Origin: Conoideocrella luteorostrata
Taxonomy: Eukaryota; Ascomycota; Sordariomycetes; Hypocreales; Clavicipitaceae
Assembly: GCA_032433595.1 (NCBI GenBank)
Contig: JASWJB010000056.1
Coordinates: 62,001 to 126,000, forward strand
DNA: 64,000 nt
Direction: 5' to 3'
The notes under the pieces were generated by a model, which was not told the origin of the DNA, searched no databases, and saw only the letters and a list, made by a program, of their open reading frames with translations. A program made the translations under genes and the position numbers. This document shows, piece by piece, positions 31,901 through 43,940 of this stretch; position 1 is the stretch's first letter; each line of letters begins with the position of its first letter.

Positions 31901-34900
31901 CCACTCCATACGCCCTGACCCAACTTATGCAGGTCTCGCAGAAACCCGTAGGCAGAAGCGTAAGTCTGCACGTTGGCGGTCTGTCTTAGGCGCGCATGCG
32001 CATAATTAATCGCCACTTTTAAGACATGCAGCTTTCAGCTCGCTCTGCGCGAGCCGAATGGGCTGGGGAGGTGATTCTCGATGCATCATCGTGTGAGGCT
32101 CACCGACTATCGAATGAAGTATCGACATGTTTCCGTTTAGGAATATCTATTTTCGGCTCGGTTAGCTCAGTACAGAGTTTTTTTCGAGAAGCACACTGTG
32201 ATCCTGGTCAGCATGATTTGGTAATGTATTCTGGATCCTGTGCCGGTTTGTACAGAGTTATGTTACACGAATTTTGGTCTATTGTTGACTTGGACCATCA
32301 GCATCAAAGGATTGATAGTACGGAATACATTGCCGTCAAGTCCAAATCTTGGTAATCATGGCTTCTGACGTGCTGCCATCATATGACGGCAGGTGCCCAT
32401 GTCATCAGTGAGACGCTACCGAAACGGAGAGGCAGTCAACGCAAGGCGACAGGCAGCAGAGAGCAGAAGTGGAACGACTTATTTCGAGTCTCATCAGAGT
32501 CCAGATGTCGCATTACTGCAGTCATCAAGGCAATCAAGGAAGCGGCGCAGGGCAGCGTGCATTGTCATTGGGAGAAAATGGATGGCTGTGTGACCAATCA
32601 GCATGGTTGAAACATGGGATGCCTCTTCGTAGTGGCTGATCTTGGCCATTAATCAGCGAATGAGAGCCACGCAAAAGTTTCCCCTGCCGGGCTCGTTCTA
32701 ACCAGCTGGAGTCTGGGAAGGTCGGATGACGATGGCGGGAGATGTCCAGAGGTGAGACCTTCCAGAATGTTGTATCCGACGTGAGTCCGTTGCAACGCGA
32801 CTCCTTGCATCAAAGCTAGTTGGGACCACCACAGATCACGGAAAGGATGCCAAACGAAGAAAGACGCCCGCTGCTTTCGATTCTTACACTTCCCGCTACC
32901 TTGGACTGCAAGTATGGGCTCATGCGTGAGTGTGATGAGATTCCAAAGCCTGCGTGATACCTATCCCGCGGCGGGGGAGAGGAGTGAAATGTGTCGTGAC
33001 TCGTCTGACAGCTGTGCCTCGCAGACACAGATGTGCGATTCAGGACATGTGTCGGGGCTTCCAATATTGATGATTTCATTTTTGCATTGACTCCATGTCA
33101 CGAGGAGCCAATTTGGCTTCCACTGCCAATTGATAACAATGGTTGACTTTGTTGGGGGGCTTGGCCCGTTAGACTACGTGAGTGCCAAATGCAAAGACCA
33201 ATTGAGTTGCTGCCCTTGCCCTCTGAGAAATGGTGGCGCCGATGTTCGCAGCGCAAAAAGAGTTGGTGTCCGAAAGCGAGACATGCGCCCCAGATCGTCC
33301 TCTCGGAGCCTGCCAAATGAGACATGCAGCCCACGCATGTTCCAGACATGCCGTTGACGATTAATGCGGATTGTTAAACGGGCGGGGAGAGGTACGGAAC
33401 GAGAAACGCGGGCTTCTCCTGTCCATCAAGAACCGCATCTCTCAACGAATATCCGTGCTACCACAGGCCCAGTATGAGCGTATTGAAACCAAAGGATCTG
33501 CAAAATAAACGCACTCCCCCTCCCCGCCTTCCAACAAAACGGCCAGCTTTTCTGCAGGAGAGACTGTATCAACCAACAGCGTCGCGAGAACAGGATGCAA
33601 AGGCCAGGGCTCTCTTGTTAGTCCGGTCGCGGCAAGCCCGACTTCTCAGCCAAGCACAATGGCTTCGTCGCGCCAGTAATATGCAGCACGGAGGATCCTA
33701 CCAGTTCGATACACTCGCACATCTTTCCTTACTGTTGTGGTGTCATCGTGCCATCCTTTCCATTGCCGTACAGGAGCTCCCATCAATCCGGACCACTCGC
33801 ACGCCACCATATCGAATACGCCTCAGTACTCTGCATGCTGATGGAGCAGGGATGGATGACACAGTTGGCTTTCCAGATGTGCAATCCCCACACACAGGTT
33901 AGTTTTTGAGGTCCACAGTCATCCATTGATGGTGGCGGACGGGCAGGCGGGCCATGCCTCCCCGCTAGCGACCAGCCGTCGTGATGCGGTCGCCAATGTT
34001 TGGCTGGTATGCCTCTGTCCGCCCGCTCTGTGTCTTTTTTTACTGCATCGTTGGCGTAGCTCATTAGTCCCTCAGAAAACGCAGCTTGCTACTTACTAGC
34101 TTGCTCTTTCGGCAGGCCAGCACCCCTTGCATCTTACTGGGGTTCATCACCGCACGCCTAAGACGCCGAGGGCATATCGGGGCTCAATACCTGGGCTCTG
34201 TACCCAATCGAAGCCTGAAAGGGCATCCCGTCGATTTTCATAGGATGAGCCTTCATGCAGCCCACTGGACCTTTTTTCCGCCATACGTGGCGGCGCAGCT
34301 GTTTGTAAGGCCACGGAGATGGGGACTGGCAACAATAAGGTACGTCTTTTCCACACAACGGCAGACCTAGTCAGGGCGAGCTCATCATCGATAGTGATCT
34401 GCTTTTACTTACCCAATTTCAATTCGACCAATTTGGAGCGTCTCCGAGCCACCAGTCAAAGCCTGGGCTGTGTACTCCGTAGACGTACTGAGTACGGAGT
34501 GCTCCTGGCTTCGTACATGAAGAGGGCCCAGGTTGCTTAATGGGTCTCTCTGCGGCCAAGGACCTGCCACGCGCCATTGGCAAAATATAGTAACAAGGGG
34601 TTTTTGCGGACTCGAAGTATCTGCAGCTCTCCCCCAGGTACCTGTGTCTTCTCGTCACCTTTCCCACTTATTTTGCGAGTAGACTTGGCTCGCCTTCACC
34701 TAAATACCGCCATCCTGGGCCCCCCCCTTCGAAGTGTATCATTTAATCCATACTTCATGGCTTGCTGTGGCCGTACCTGATCTCATCATCCACACTGTCG
34801 CAGCGTGTTTGCGTCCAAATGCTCTTCTCTTCGAGCTTGGAGCCATAGTCGCCGGGGTTTTCTATTGTCTTTTGCACATTTTTGTCATACGCATAATCCC

Positions 34901-35666
34901 GAGCGGGCTACTCCAACCAGGCAGTTACATCCCAAGCCTCATGAAATCTCTTCAAGCAAGCGGCAGACTCTTATCACTTATTAGACGCGGACTCCTCCCA
35001 CACTTCCTCCCTCCCAGGCACCTCTATTTCTATTTCGGTCTAGTCCCTTCCACTTAACCAAAAAAGCCGGGATTTTAGTCTCCCCACCCCATCTCGCCTT
35101 CAACCCGTTGCCCGTCCCTCCACACCACCCATATCCACCAAGCTACCCCCATTCTTGCGCACCTTCTGGTACCGGGGTCTTCTTCTGTCTGTCTCTGTTC
35201 TCAACCTCATTTGCTTTATTTTTGCTTTTCCTATTTTTCTATTTCCTTCAAAGCTTTATAATCCGCTTCGGACTCTACCCAGCATATCGTCAACGGACTC
35301 CACCAGGAGAACACAACTTACTAAAGCGTTCTACGTCGCTATTATATCTATCCGACAAAAAGTTCGAGACGTTTCCCCGTTGTGTCTTCTAATATATATC
35401 ATTCTTCAGCAAAATTGTGGGAGGTATCACGGTAGTTTAGGCTCGGCAAAACGCAGGACATTACGCCTTTTTTATATTCACCTACAATCTCTACCTAGAA
35501 CTCACTTCGGAGTCGAAATTTTACTGCCAAAATATTGTCTTAGTCCGTATTCAGTTTATACGGCTTTTTTTGAGAGAAATTATTTCTCTTACTCAATCAT
35601 ATGGAATCACGCACTAATTAAAGGCATGGTCGAGTCACCGGCGTACTCAGGGAAGGTCGGAATAGC
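28933..35666. other. Gene-poor region, including the long 5' leader/promoter of the next gene
   Basis: About 6.7 kb without a gene I can support. It holds TACC repeats at 29530-29550, AT-rich stretches at 30100-30260, and TACGGAGTA-type motifs at about 30366, 31022 and 34473-34499. Pyrimidine-rich sequence at 34990-35220 is typical of a strong fungal promoter or leader. The open frame 35155-35775 (206 codons) overlaps the next start in another frame and has no protein-like features. Confidence 0.55.
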
Positions 35667-38600
35667 ATGGCATCGCTCAGAACGGGCTCTGGCCTTCCAG
35701 CCAGGCCGTCAGACGGATATCGTCCCAGGAAAAGCGAGGATGGCACGCCTCGCGCCTCTATTCCAAGGCCAGTGAATAGATCGATTTCGAAAGACACGGA
35801 GGTACCTCGCTCCATGAGACATCTGCCACCCTCGCATACTTCAGCTAGAGCTCCTCAGCTTCCTGGGACGAGGGGATCCATTCTGCCGCGGCCCTCTCTT
35901 AGAAATGCCTCGGATCCACAAGGCAAACCATCGAGTACAGGTAGCAGAACATCATCAGAGACCAGCAAGTCGCATTATCAAACTGGGTCGGGCTCATCAT
36001 CTTCCAGTCGGTCGTTCGACAATACATCAAAGGCTTCACACGCACTGAATTCGAGGATGAGACCATCTATGCCTCGGGACTCTGGATCTTCGCATAAGGA
36101 CTCGGGGAGCACGAGCTCATCAAACTCGACACGTCGATATCAAGACCCATCTGACCCAGGATTGGGTATACAGTATGACCGGCAGATGACAGAGTCTCCG
36201 GCAGAGATTCGTGTCGGTGAGGCAGTTGAGCTTCGGAAGGCCCTTGCACAGCCTCCTGTTATCTATCCAGAACTGGATCGATATCGCGACTTTCAACGCC
36301 CGGAATACTCGTTAGGTCGACATGAAATAGACGTTCCTTATCGATTGGCAACGCATGATCTACCACCACCAACGCCAGGATCACTTTTATTCTCTGGTAG
36401 TAGCAGTCAAATTAGTGCCGTCAGTGGAAGCCCGTCAACAAAGTTTTCCGAGTCGCCTGGCCCTGGACCATACAGTAGAGACACCACACCGACTTCTATC
36501 TCGTCACAGTCTCCTGTCTTTGTTGCTCCGAGTCGGGTTGGAGTGTCTTATCGGAATGTTCGCCAACAAAGCGCAACAACAACCAGGCCGCCAGTCACGA
36601 GGCGACGCGCTGGAAGCTTTCCCAATGTGCACGAAACGGAGACGGTCGATCCCCATGGTCTAGCATCTGTTAGGGAATCACTCACATCCTCTTCGTCGAA
36701 CTCCACCGTGAAAGACGGAGACAGGGCAGCAAAAAAGGAGAAGACAAAGGGCAGGCAGCTGCCACCGCCACCTCCTAGCCCTCCCCCCAGAAAGTCGTCA
36801 CAAAAATTTCGCAAGACAAAAGAAGCCGGCGAGTCGATCAAAGCGGCTAGTCCTCAGCACGTTCGTCAGAAAGATAATTCTTTGAAACAGAGTCCCCAAA
36901 GTCCACCATCAGGTTCTGCGTCTCCGCCTAAGACCGGGCCCCCTGCTCGACCCAGTCGGCACAACACACCAGATATGAAGTCTCAGCTGTTCACAAACAC
37001 GCCCATAATACAGAGTAACCTGATTTCTACGATCAGGGCAAATGATGGACGTGGAAATGGATCTCTCACAAGTATATCACTTCCAGGCTCTGTGACTTCA
37101 CTATCTCAAACGAGACAAAATGTGTCAACGTCAAACCTGCCTTCATATGGGCGCGAAGAGACCGTTGCATCCCCAAAGCCCAGATCAAGCATTGAGAAAA
37201 AGGATAGCAGCCTGAAAGAGCCGACTCCGTCTATTCCCACTTTACAACCGAGTGTTCGGTCGGCTTCAAGATCAAGATTTCCTTTTTTTGGAAGAAAAAA
37301 GAATGGTTCAGACAGCTCAACGAAGTCAGACGAGAAGACAGAGAGAAAGAAACTAAATCGTAAAGGCCCGGTAGCGGGTACTGGTCATGAGGGCTATGGC
37401 CGTGTTGGTTCCGTTCGAAGACGTAGCGGCAGCGGTTCTGCTTTGCCTCGCAGCGTGACGGACCCCCTAGCGTCTTATGACAGCCTGACAAGCTCGGACT
37501 CTTTCTTAGCTGATAGAATGAATCCGGTTATTATTTCTGGAGGAGAGATCATTGAAAACAGAAATGCAAGCTCAGAACTGCCTCGTCCAGACGTGGGCCA
37601 ATCTACATCTGCCCGTCCGAGTACAGACTCTAAAGTGTCTTTGGATGGTTCCTCAACGTCTCGGAACAACTCAACGTCGCCACTGGGTGCGTCAACTTTA
37701 CCTCGTGGTCAAACATCCGCCTCTCGCCGGCCCTCTGATAGTAGTGGATCTGATGATGTTAATATGAGATCGACGATTGCCTTCAGGCGCTCTGTTCAGA
37801 GATTAAGATCTTCGCCCGACAGCCCGTTACGCCTTCCTCAACCGATCAAGACAAGCGGGCATGTGTCTTCATCGCCTATGACAAGCTTTGATACAAGCAT
37901 TCTATCTGATGAGTCGCACATAGAACTGCAGCTGGAGCTGTCTCGGGAGTCAGGATCACTCCAACCCCCACCGAAGAAGCTGCAGAAGAAGTCACGTTCG
38001 CCTCGAAGATGGAATCTCTTTAGCAGGTCACAAGGCCAACCTGATTCCAAAAAGAGTAAGGCAAACGAGCAAGTAGCGGCTACTGTGAAGGCAGTGGAAA
38101 AACGCCCTGTTGCATTTTACGCTATGATGGACACTGCCGAACAGGAGGAAGCGGGCCCAACCGACATCCAAGCAGTGTTGAGGGATGCGGATGTGTACAC
38201 ACACTCACCAAGCCTGATTGGCAGTGCTGATATCTTGCCGGTGGCACAACCCACTGATATTCTCTTGGGGCTCGAACTGGCAAATCAAAGGTCATGGAAA
38301 CCACCCTCAGACAGTGTGTCGGTCACCACAATTGCTTCATCCTCGGCGGCAGGTTCTTCTCACTCAATAGTCAACGAGCTACAGACCAGTGGAAGGCCCA
38401 GCCGTCTTGCACAAGTTGGACGGATACCACATGTTGTGAAAAAACGTCCGGAGAACCCCTCTCCTCAAAGCTTTTCCAGACCGTTTCGAGCTAGCTTACA
38501 GCCACCGGCCAGAAACGCAAACGAGGTATATGACCCTGATTCTATCGCAACTGGCCCAACTCCACCAAAATCAACAACACCAGTCCCCGAGCTGTCTGGT

Positions 38601-40184
38601 GAGGGCTCAACATTGGAAAGTGGAAATAATCCTTCTTCTTGTGCGGACTCAAGTTCAAATATGTCTCCCGTCTTTGGCCGAGCTGAGAAAGAATTTCTGT
38701 CTTTCTCGCCACGGAAAAACTCGACTGGTACTATGTACACTAGTTCTAGTAGCTCTGGAGGGGCGAACCCCTTTGCTACTGCGACAGCTGTCATTCCTAA
38801 ACCAGATGATCCTCCGGCTGAGGACGAGATATGGGACGAATACAATGACTTACTGGGTGAAGAATCCATGAGGGGGCCCCAATCTGCTACTTCATCAAAA
38901 GGCATCCCGTTTCACCTGGAAACCTACCAAAACAAGCTGGCGAAAGAAAAGGGGCTTGAATCTCCCACCCTTGCAATTGACAGTCGGAAAGCATCGACAT
39001 ATTCTAAAGCACCAACGCACTCTACGTCCTATAGCGCAGACATGACGGAGCGGATTCGCACCGCATTTCAACCTAAACCTAGTCCTACCACAATGGTTAC
39101 TTCGATCCCCCGCATCGATGAGGGCGGAGAGAGCGAAAGTCCGATGAATTTTGAAGCAGATATTAAATCAAGAAGAGCTAGTTCCTCGTCCTGTCGAACA
39201 GCATCAGATCGCAGTTCGTGCTCCTCAAACGATGGATCACCCCTCGCCCAGGTCAATCTGCGGGTTGGGTCAATGACGGTGAGCAAGTGGCTGACCTTCG
39301 GTCATGTTCTGTTCAGCGAAGTCCGACATGAGCTTGCCCCCGTTAAAAACTCGCTTAACCACCATTCGATCCTTGTGATTGATGGCCTCGGCAACGACGA
39401 CTGGTCATTCTATGCTGCCGAGACATACCCTGCCGCGTCTTTTTTCAACCTCTCCCCCCGGGCACCACTGCCCGCTGAACTCAGGAATTCACCGACGGGA
39501 TTCCCTTTGAGTCCTCCAAATCATCATCAAATACAGTATAATTCACATTCAGAAAAGTTTCCGTTTGCTCCACAAAGTTTCGATGCCGTGGTTTACCGGT
39601 TCCCAATCGTTGCCCCTGAGTCACACTACCGGAACATTTTGAGTGAAGCTCGACGGGTGTTACGGCCGGACGGCTATATAGAGCTATCTATTCTGGACTC
39701 TGATTTAAATAACATGGGGAACCGTGGTCGACGGACCATTAGGCGTCTTAAAGAGCAAATTCGGCTTCAAAGACCTGACACAAGCTTCGCATCCACGGCT
39801 GATCTGATTGTACGTCTGCTTGGCAAGGTCGGATTCTCTGACATCAAAGCTGCTCGCGTTGGTGTTCCCGTCGCTAGCTCCATTACAAGGCCTGGAAGCC
39901 GTGGGGTCAAGAACAAGGAGAAATCCGACAAGAAAAAAGACCCTCCGAGCTTAGCGGAGATGATGAGCGACAACAGTCCCATGGCGGACGAGAATATCAC
40001 GAAGATTGTCACTAGGGTTGGTCGCTGGTGGTACACTCGTTGCTACGAGAGCGTCGCCGGCGTTACGCAGAAGGACAGCATATGGAACGACAGGACGTTA
40101 CTATCTGAATGTGAGCAATTCGGAACCAGTTTGAAGCTAATGGTGTGCTGTGCAAGAGCACCGGATCGCATTACCAGCTTCTGA
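35667..40184 (+). CDS. Large Ser/Pro-rich disordered protein with C-terminal methyltransferase-like domain
   Basis: A single uninterrupted exon of 1505 residues starting MASLRTGSGLPARPSDGYRP. About 1200 N-terminal residues are low complexity, rich in Ser, Pro, Thr and basic clusters, with SH3-ligand-like prolines (LPPPPPSPPPRKSS). The last 300 residues form a Rossmann-type methyltransferase fold: SILVIDGLGNDDWSFYAAET in the place of motif I, FPFAPQSFDAVVYRFPI as the motif II-like strand, and ILSEARRVLRPDGYIELSIL as the post-motif strand typical of class I enzymes. The Gly-rich SAM loop (GxGxG) is poorly preserved, so SAM binding is doubtful. Such proteins occur across filamentous ascomycetes; their role is unknown to me. 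The start is chosen because it begins the conserved N-terminal motif. Confidence 0.85.
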   Translation: MASLRTGSGLPARPSDGYRPRKSEDGTPRASIPRPVNRSISKDTEVPRSMRHLPPSHTSARAPQLPGTRGSILPRPSLRNASDPQGKPSSTGSRTSSETSKSHYQTGSGSSSSSRSFDNTSKASHALNSRMRPSMPRDSGSSHKDSGSTSSSNSTRRYQDPSDPGLGIQYDRQMTESPAEIRVGEAVELRKALAQPPVIYPELDRYRDFQRPEYSLGRHEIDVPYRLATHDLPPPTPGSLLFSGSSSQISAVSGSPSTKFSESPGPGPYSRDTTPTSISSQSPVFVAPSRVGVSYRNVRQQSATTTRPPVTRRRAGSFPNVHETETVDPHGLASVRESLTSSSSNSTVKDGDRAAKKEKTKGRQLPPPPPSPPPRKSSQKFRKTKEAGESIKAASPQHVRQKDNSLKQSPQSPPSGSASPPKTGPPARPSRHNTPDMKSQLFTNTPIIQSNLISTIRANDGRGNGSLTSISLPGSVTSLSQTRQNVSTSNLPSYGREETVASPKPRSSIEKKDSSLKEPTPSIPTLQPSVRSASRSRFPFFGRKKNGSDSSTKSDEKTERKKLNRKGPVAGTGHEGYGRVGSVRRRSGSGSALPRSVTDPLASYDSLTSSDSFLADRMNPVIISGGEIIENRNASSELPRPDVGQSTSARPSTDSKVSLDGSSTSRNNSTSPLGASTLPRGQTSASRRPSDSSGSDDVNMRSTIAFRRSVQRLRSSPDSPLRLPQPIKTSGHVSSSPMTSFDTSILSDESHIELQLELSRESGSLQPPPKKLQKKSRSPRRWNLFSRSQGQPDSKKSKANEQVAATVKAVEKRPVAFYAMMDTAEQEEAGPTDIQAVLRDADVYTHSPSLIGSADILPVAQPTDILLGLELANQRSWKPPSDSVSVTTIASSSAAGSSHSIVNELQTSGRPSRLAQVGRIPHVVKKRPENPSPQSFSRPFRASLQPPARNANEVYDPDSIATGPTPPKSTTPVPELSGEGSTLESGNNPSSCADSSSNMSPVFGRAEKEFLSFSPRKNSTGTMYTSSSSSGGANPFATATAVIPKPDDPPAEDEIWDEYNDLLGEESMRGPQSATSSKGIPFHLETYQNKLAKEKGLESPTLAIDSRKASTYSKAPTHSTSYSADMTERIRTAFQPKPSPTTMVTSIPRIDEGGESESPMNFEADIKSRRASSSSCRTASDRSSCSSNDGSPLAQVNLRVGSMTVSKWLTFGHVLFSEVRHELAPVKNSLNHHSILVIDGLGNDDWSFYAAETYPAASFFNLSPRAPLPAELRNSPTGFPLSPPNHHQIQYNSHSEKFPFAPQSFDAVVYRFPIVAPESHYRNILSEARRVLRPDGYIELSILDSDLNNMGNRGRRTIRRLKEQIRLQRPDTSFASTADLIVRLLGKVGFSDIKAARVGVPVASSITRPGSRGVKNKEKSDKKKDPPSLAEMMSDNSPMADENITKIVTRVGRWWYTRCYESVAGVTQKDSIWNDRTLLSECEQFGTSLKLMVCCARAPDRITSF

Positions 40185-41198
40185 TTTTCGTGTTGTCAGC
40201 AATAATTGTTATTTCAAGTTTTTACAAGCGGCATACCTTGTTTTATGGGACATTTTTATTTCCCGAAACTAATATTTTCTTATAACCGTCGACTGATTTA
40301 TATTCAAGATGGCAATATACCAGGCGCGAGCCTACACTACGCGAATGTATTTCCCAAGAAATACCTTCGGCGCGAAGACGAATGGAAATAGTATAGATTG
40401 GTGATCCATGACGTTCTTCCAATTTCTCACTGCAACTTGGGTTGGTTGCACGCACTGATGGCTTTTGCGCCCAGTGTATTGTGTACATCGCAATGGGCTC
40501 ACGCCTGATGCTTTTCAGCATTTAGTGGCTCTCGACTAGATTGAAGAATGCAGGAAACTGATAGGATATGTGGTACTTTTCTCCTTTTTCTTCGTTCCCC
40601 CTTTTTCCTCTTGTTTTCTCCCGCCGGACGGATTGGACACGGTATGACTACGGGCTTGGTCTAATACAGTAATGGAAGGATGTATATCGGCAATGCTGGT
40701 CATTGTACTCTCTCCTTTTGCATTTGAAGGGATGGCAGAGTGCAGTGGGCGCAAGGACTTTGGCTTGGGACGAGAGAATGAGTACATGTGGAGATGAATG
40801 GATGGCATGGATGGTATGTGATGATGACAGCATGGAAATGGTTTTCAGGTTTACGCGATATGTGCATGAAAGATACCCACCGTCTTTCTTTTGATTAGCG
40901 AGAATGATTAGCAAGCGACTCATTGATTTTCTCTCAAACATATTCTTGACTGTGAAATGAGTTTTATGTTGAATTATATAGCCGTGGTACGATCCAGAGG
41001 CTACATGTAGCAGTAGTGATGTATAAACGGATGTTTTGTTTTCCAAGGCCATTCGTCTAAGCCGTCTATTCTACAGCATATTCTTACAAGCTATTACGTA
41101 TGTTATGTGCGCTCACCATCCCCCCCTTCCCCCCCCCTCCTCAACCCCAAGGTAGTAATTCCTACAGGCCCCCCCCAAGGGATACGGTAGAATGGATA
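40185..41198. other. Convergent 3' region between two genes
   Basis: No gene is recognised. C-rich tracts lie at 41120-41180. Confidence 0.6.
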
Positions 41199-42514
41199 TC
41201 ATCTAAGCTCATCTGAATTTTCACCCGCAACTTCTTGGTTTTCCCTTTCCGCCGCTCCTTCCGCGTCTTGTTCCGCCAACCCTGATTCAACTGGCCATCT
41301 TCGCAAGACAGCGACAAATCCACCTCCCGCGATCCTCTCCCCGACCTTGGGCCGCATCACTTGAACCGCCTTGCCTTCTCCACCTTGCGATCCCTTGGGA
41401 ATAACAGTCTTGACATCCCAATGTCTGCCTCCGCCGGCGTCGTGGACACCATCAGAGGTAGTTGACACAGGCAATTCGAGGACCTTTTCCAAACGGACGG
41501 GCTGGCGAGTTTCTGCCGACCATTTCTGAAAGTCGCCAATCTGGCTGATTGAGGGTTTGAACAGAATGAGGATTCCGTTTGGCAGCAGCGACTTGATGAC
41601 TTGCTCGGCATTGTCGTGCGCTGAAGGGAGATCCAGGATCGCGCGGGAGAGGAAAGGTTGTTCATTTGATTGGGTAAGGCGCGCAGACAGATACTCATCG
41701 ACGCTGCCGACGTGGAAGTCGATAGAGGGGAGGTACTGCGCCCGTTTGAAGTTGCGAATTAGTTTGTAGGCAGCGTGCGTGTGTTTGGGCTTCTGATCGA
41801 GCGTATGCAGGATGGCTCGTCTGGAAGCCCGGTACTGGTCAAGGGCTTCTTCTGCTTCGGGTTGGAGATCGACACGAGTTAGCGAAGGGTTGCTTTTCGG
41901 TCGAAATTTGGCTTCGCAGATATCGCGACGAAGGGATGGCGGTAAAGGAGGGTTGGCGGCGTGGATCGCACGCGCGATGTGCAGGCTCAAGCTTCCCATG
42001 CCAGTGCCAGCTTCAAAAACTTCAAAGGGCCGATCGACCACCTCGTCAGAGGCATATTCATCCTCTCCAGGTCGCGACGGATTCAGATCCAGCAGCGACA
42101 CTATTGTGTTGGCATCGTGTGGGTAGATGGGCGTGGCGTGGCGCTCGCTGTTGACGATGTAGCTCGACAGGGTTGGCTCTTGCAGCACAACATGGTTGCC
42201 CTTGCTGTCGTGAATAGTGTCGAGCAACTTCTTGCCAATCAGGTCCGCCGCTGGAATGGACGCTCCGTACGACAGCTTGACGTTATCGTCGGTGCGGAGG
42301 GGTGCTGTGAGGTGCCATTTGGGATACTTGAGGCCCTGTTGGCGAAGGAAGAGGACATCGTGCTCTGCAGGAAGTGTTTAGTTTGGCTTAGCTGTAGAAG
42401 CCTGGAGTGCTTAAGTGTATGTCATGTTTGCTGACCTCGTATTGTGCGATTAGAGGAAAATGCCCTCTGTAAGGAAGTGATGGTTGTGCGGCGACACGGC
42501 TGCGGCATCCGCAT
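41199..42514 (-). CDS. TRM61-type tRNA (adenine-N1) methyltransferase, probably mitochondrial
   Basis: Two minus-strand exons, 42514-42436 and 42364-41199, total 414 residues; the 71-base intron joins CGA-G with AG-CAC. The N terminus MRMPQPCRRTTITSLQRAFS is Arg/Ser/Thr-rich and lacks acidic residues, like a mitochondrial presequence. The TRM61 order follows: EHDVLFLRQQGLKYP, LIGKKLLDTIHDSKG, LQEPTLSSYIVNSERHATPI, then SAM motif I (E144-A-G-T-G-M-G) and RAILDLPSAHDNAEQVIKSL with the catalytic-loop LDLP. Family members make m1A58 in the T-loop of tRNA. The cytosolic enzyme pairs with TRM6, whereas mitochondrial forms act as homo-oligomers. A second ATG two codons later (42508) is also possible. 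Confidence 0.82.
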
Positions 42515-43268
42515 TGTACTAGTATGTGACTGTGAAATTTCCGTGCGAGGCACGGAGTGCTCTTTGGTGATTTGAGGATCAAAGCCAGGGGGGTATCTCA
42601 CGGCCCATGCATGCGGGCAGGCCGGTTCGAGGAAAAGCCCGCGGTGCCACTCATTGCAGCGGCAGCCCGCTAAATACTCCGTACGATGCCACCCCTCGAT
42701 GGGGACCCTCCAAAAGAAAAATAAAATTTCGACGGCGGATTGATACATCCTCGACTGTCACGTGGTTGCAGCTCCAACTTCAATGTCTCATGTCTTAGAA
42801 CTTCGGACGTTGCTTAACCACCCCAACCAACGCAGGAAGGGGAAAGTCAAAAGACCGACCTCTAGGCTACACTATACTGTGGCATGGCAGATGCAACAAG
42901 CAAGCAGTATGTAGGCTCCAATACTTAATGTGCATGTATATTGTAGAACAATGTAGATGTACTTGTGTAAATATAGATATATGTGTAGATGCAATGTGGA
43001 TGAAGGAGACGGCCACGTGAGAGCCAAGTATCTCACCTCCAGGAGACAGATACCACGCGCCGGCGGCTCACAGCTGTGGCTCGCCTCGTCGCTCACCTGA
43101 GCTTATCAACTGCAATTCCCATCACCAGCTGGCTCCTTCCTTGATGGCAAAGCTCCACCAAGAGGTGATGCGGCCGCCCCTTCCAACCTCTGCTTTTTCC
43201 TTTTTACTACCCCTATCCCATTATATTTCGTCCATATCGTCATGTTAAAAAAGAATATAAAGTAAGAC

Positions 43269-43303
<35 letters not shown>

Positions 43304-43940
43304 AAGGAGACACTAGCACAATCAAGTTTTCTCCTTTCGACTCCGCCAGAAGCACTCCTTCTTCGAGCCCTATCCCTCGCCTGCCCATTTCGACACGCTT
43401 AGAGTGAACAAAATCCTTATCGCTGCTAATGGTACAAACGGCCCATCCATCCCTAGGCCGTGAAAAAACTTTGATTTCCCGAACGCCGACCACATGAGTC
43501 AAATCAGATGCGAAATATGAAATCAAGACAGTAAGCATGATGGATGGGATATTCTGGAAAATAACCCAACGAAAAGAGTTAGCCCGCACTGGGCAAACAT
43601 GACAGTACGCGGTTACCAAAACGCCAGGCCTGGTTCTGCGGTGCAAAAGAACTAAAGACGCCAACACAAGAACAATGAACTGAACGAAATTTTCTGATAA
43701 GTCATGGCGTTTCGCCGCTTCGTTTTGCTTCGGTCTCTTCTTGGGGTATAACTTCAACTCCGCAGGTATAAAGCGGTCTGTAATGTCCTCCGCTGTTCCG
43801 AAATCAACATCGCACAGGACCAAGTCTGTCTTGACTTTTATATTTGCGCGTCCCGATCAAGAAAAAAAAAACTTGTTTTTGTATAGGTTGTGCATAACTC
43901 CGCCGACACCAGACAAGGCTGACTGAATTAGTCATATCGA
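42515..43940. other. Intergenic, with a GAC trinucleotide repeat
   Basis: No supported gene. An uninterrupted GAC run at about 43271-43303 lies inside a minus-strand frame (43823-43245) that it turns into poly-Val; that frame has no family features. ATACTCCGTACG lies at 42676. Confidence 0.5.
43268..43303. repeat. (GAC)n microsatellite
   Basis: About eleven consecutive GAC units are read directly from the sequence. Confidence 0.95.

Noticed and set aside
33474..33902. Plus-strand open frame of 142 codons
   Set aside because: Composition is not protein-like and no motif is seen; it lies far upstream of the large gene.
35155..35775. Plus-strand open frame of 206 codons overlapping the start of the 1505-residue gene
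   Set aside because: It runs through the pyrimidine-rich leader, encodes an improbable Phe/Leu/Ile-rich peptide, and the overlapping gene is clearly the real one.
43245..43823. Minus-strand open frame of 192 codons with a poly-Val end
   Set aside because: The poly-Val comes from the GAC microsatellite; the rest shows no conserved motif.
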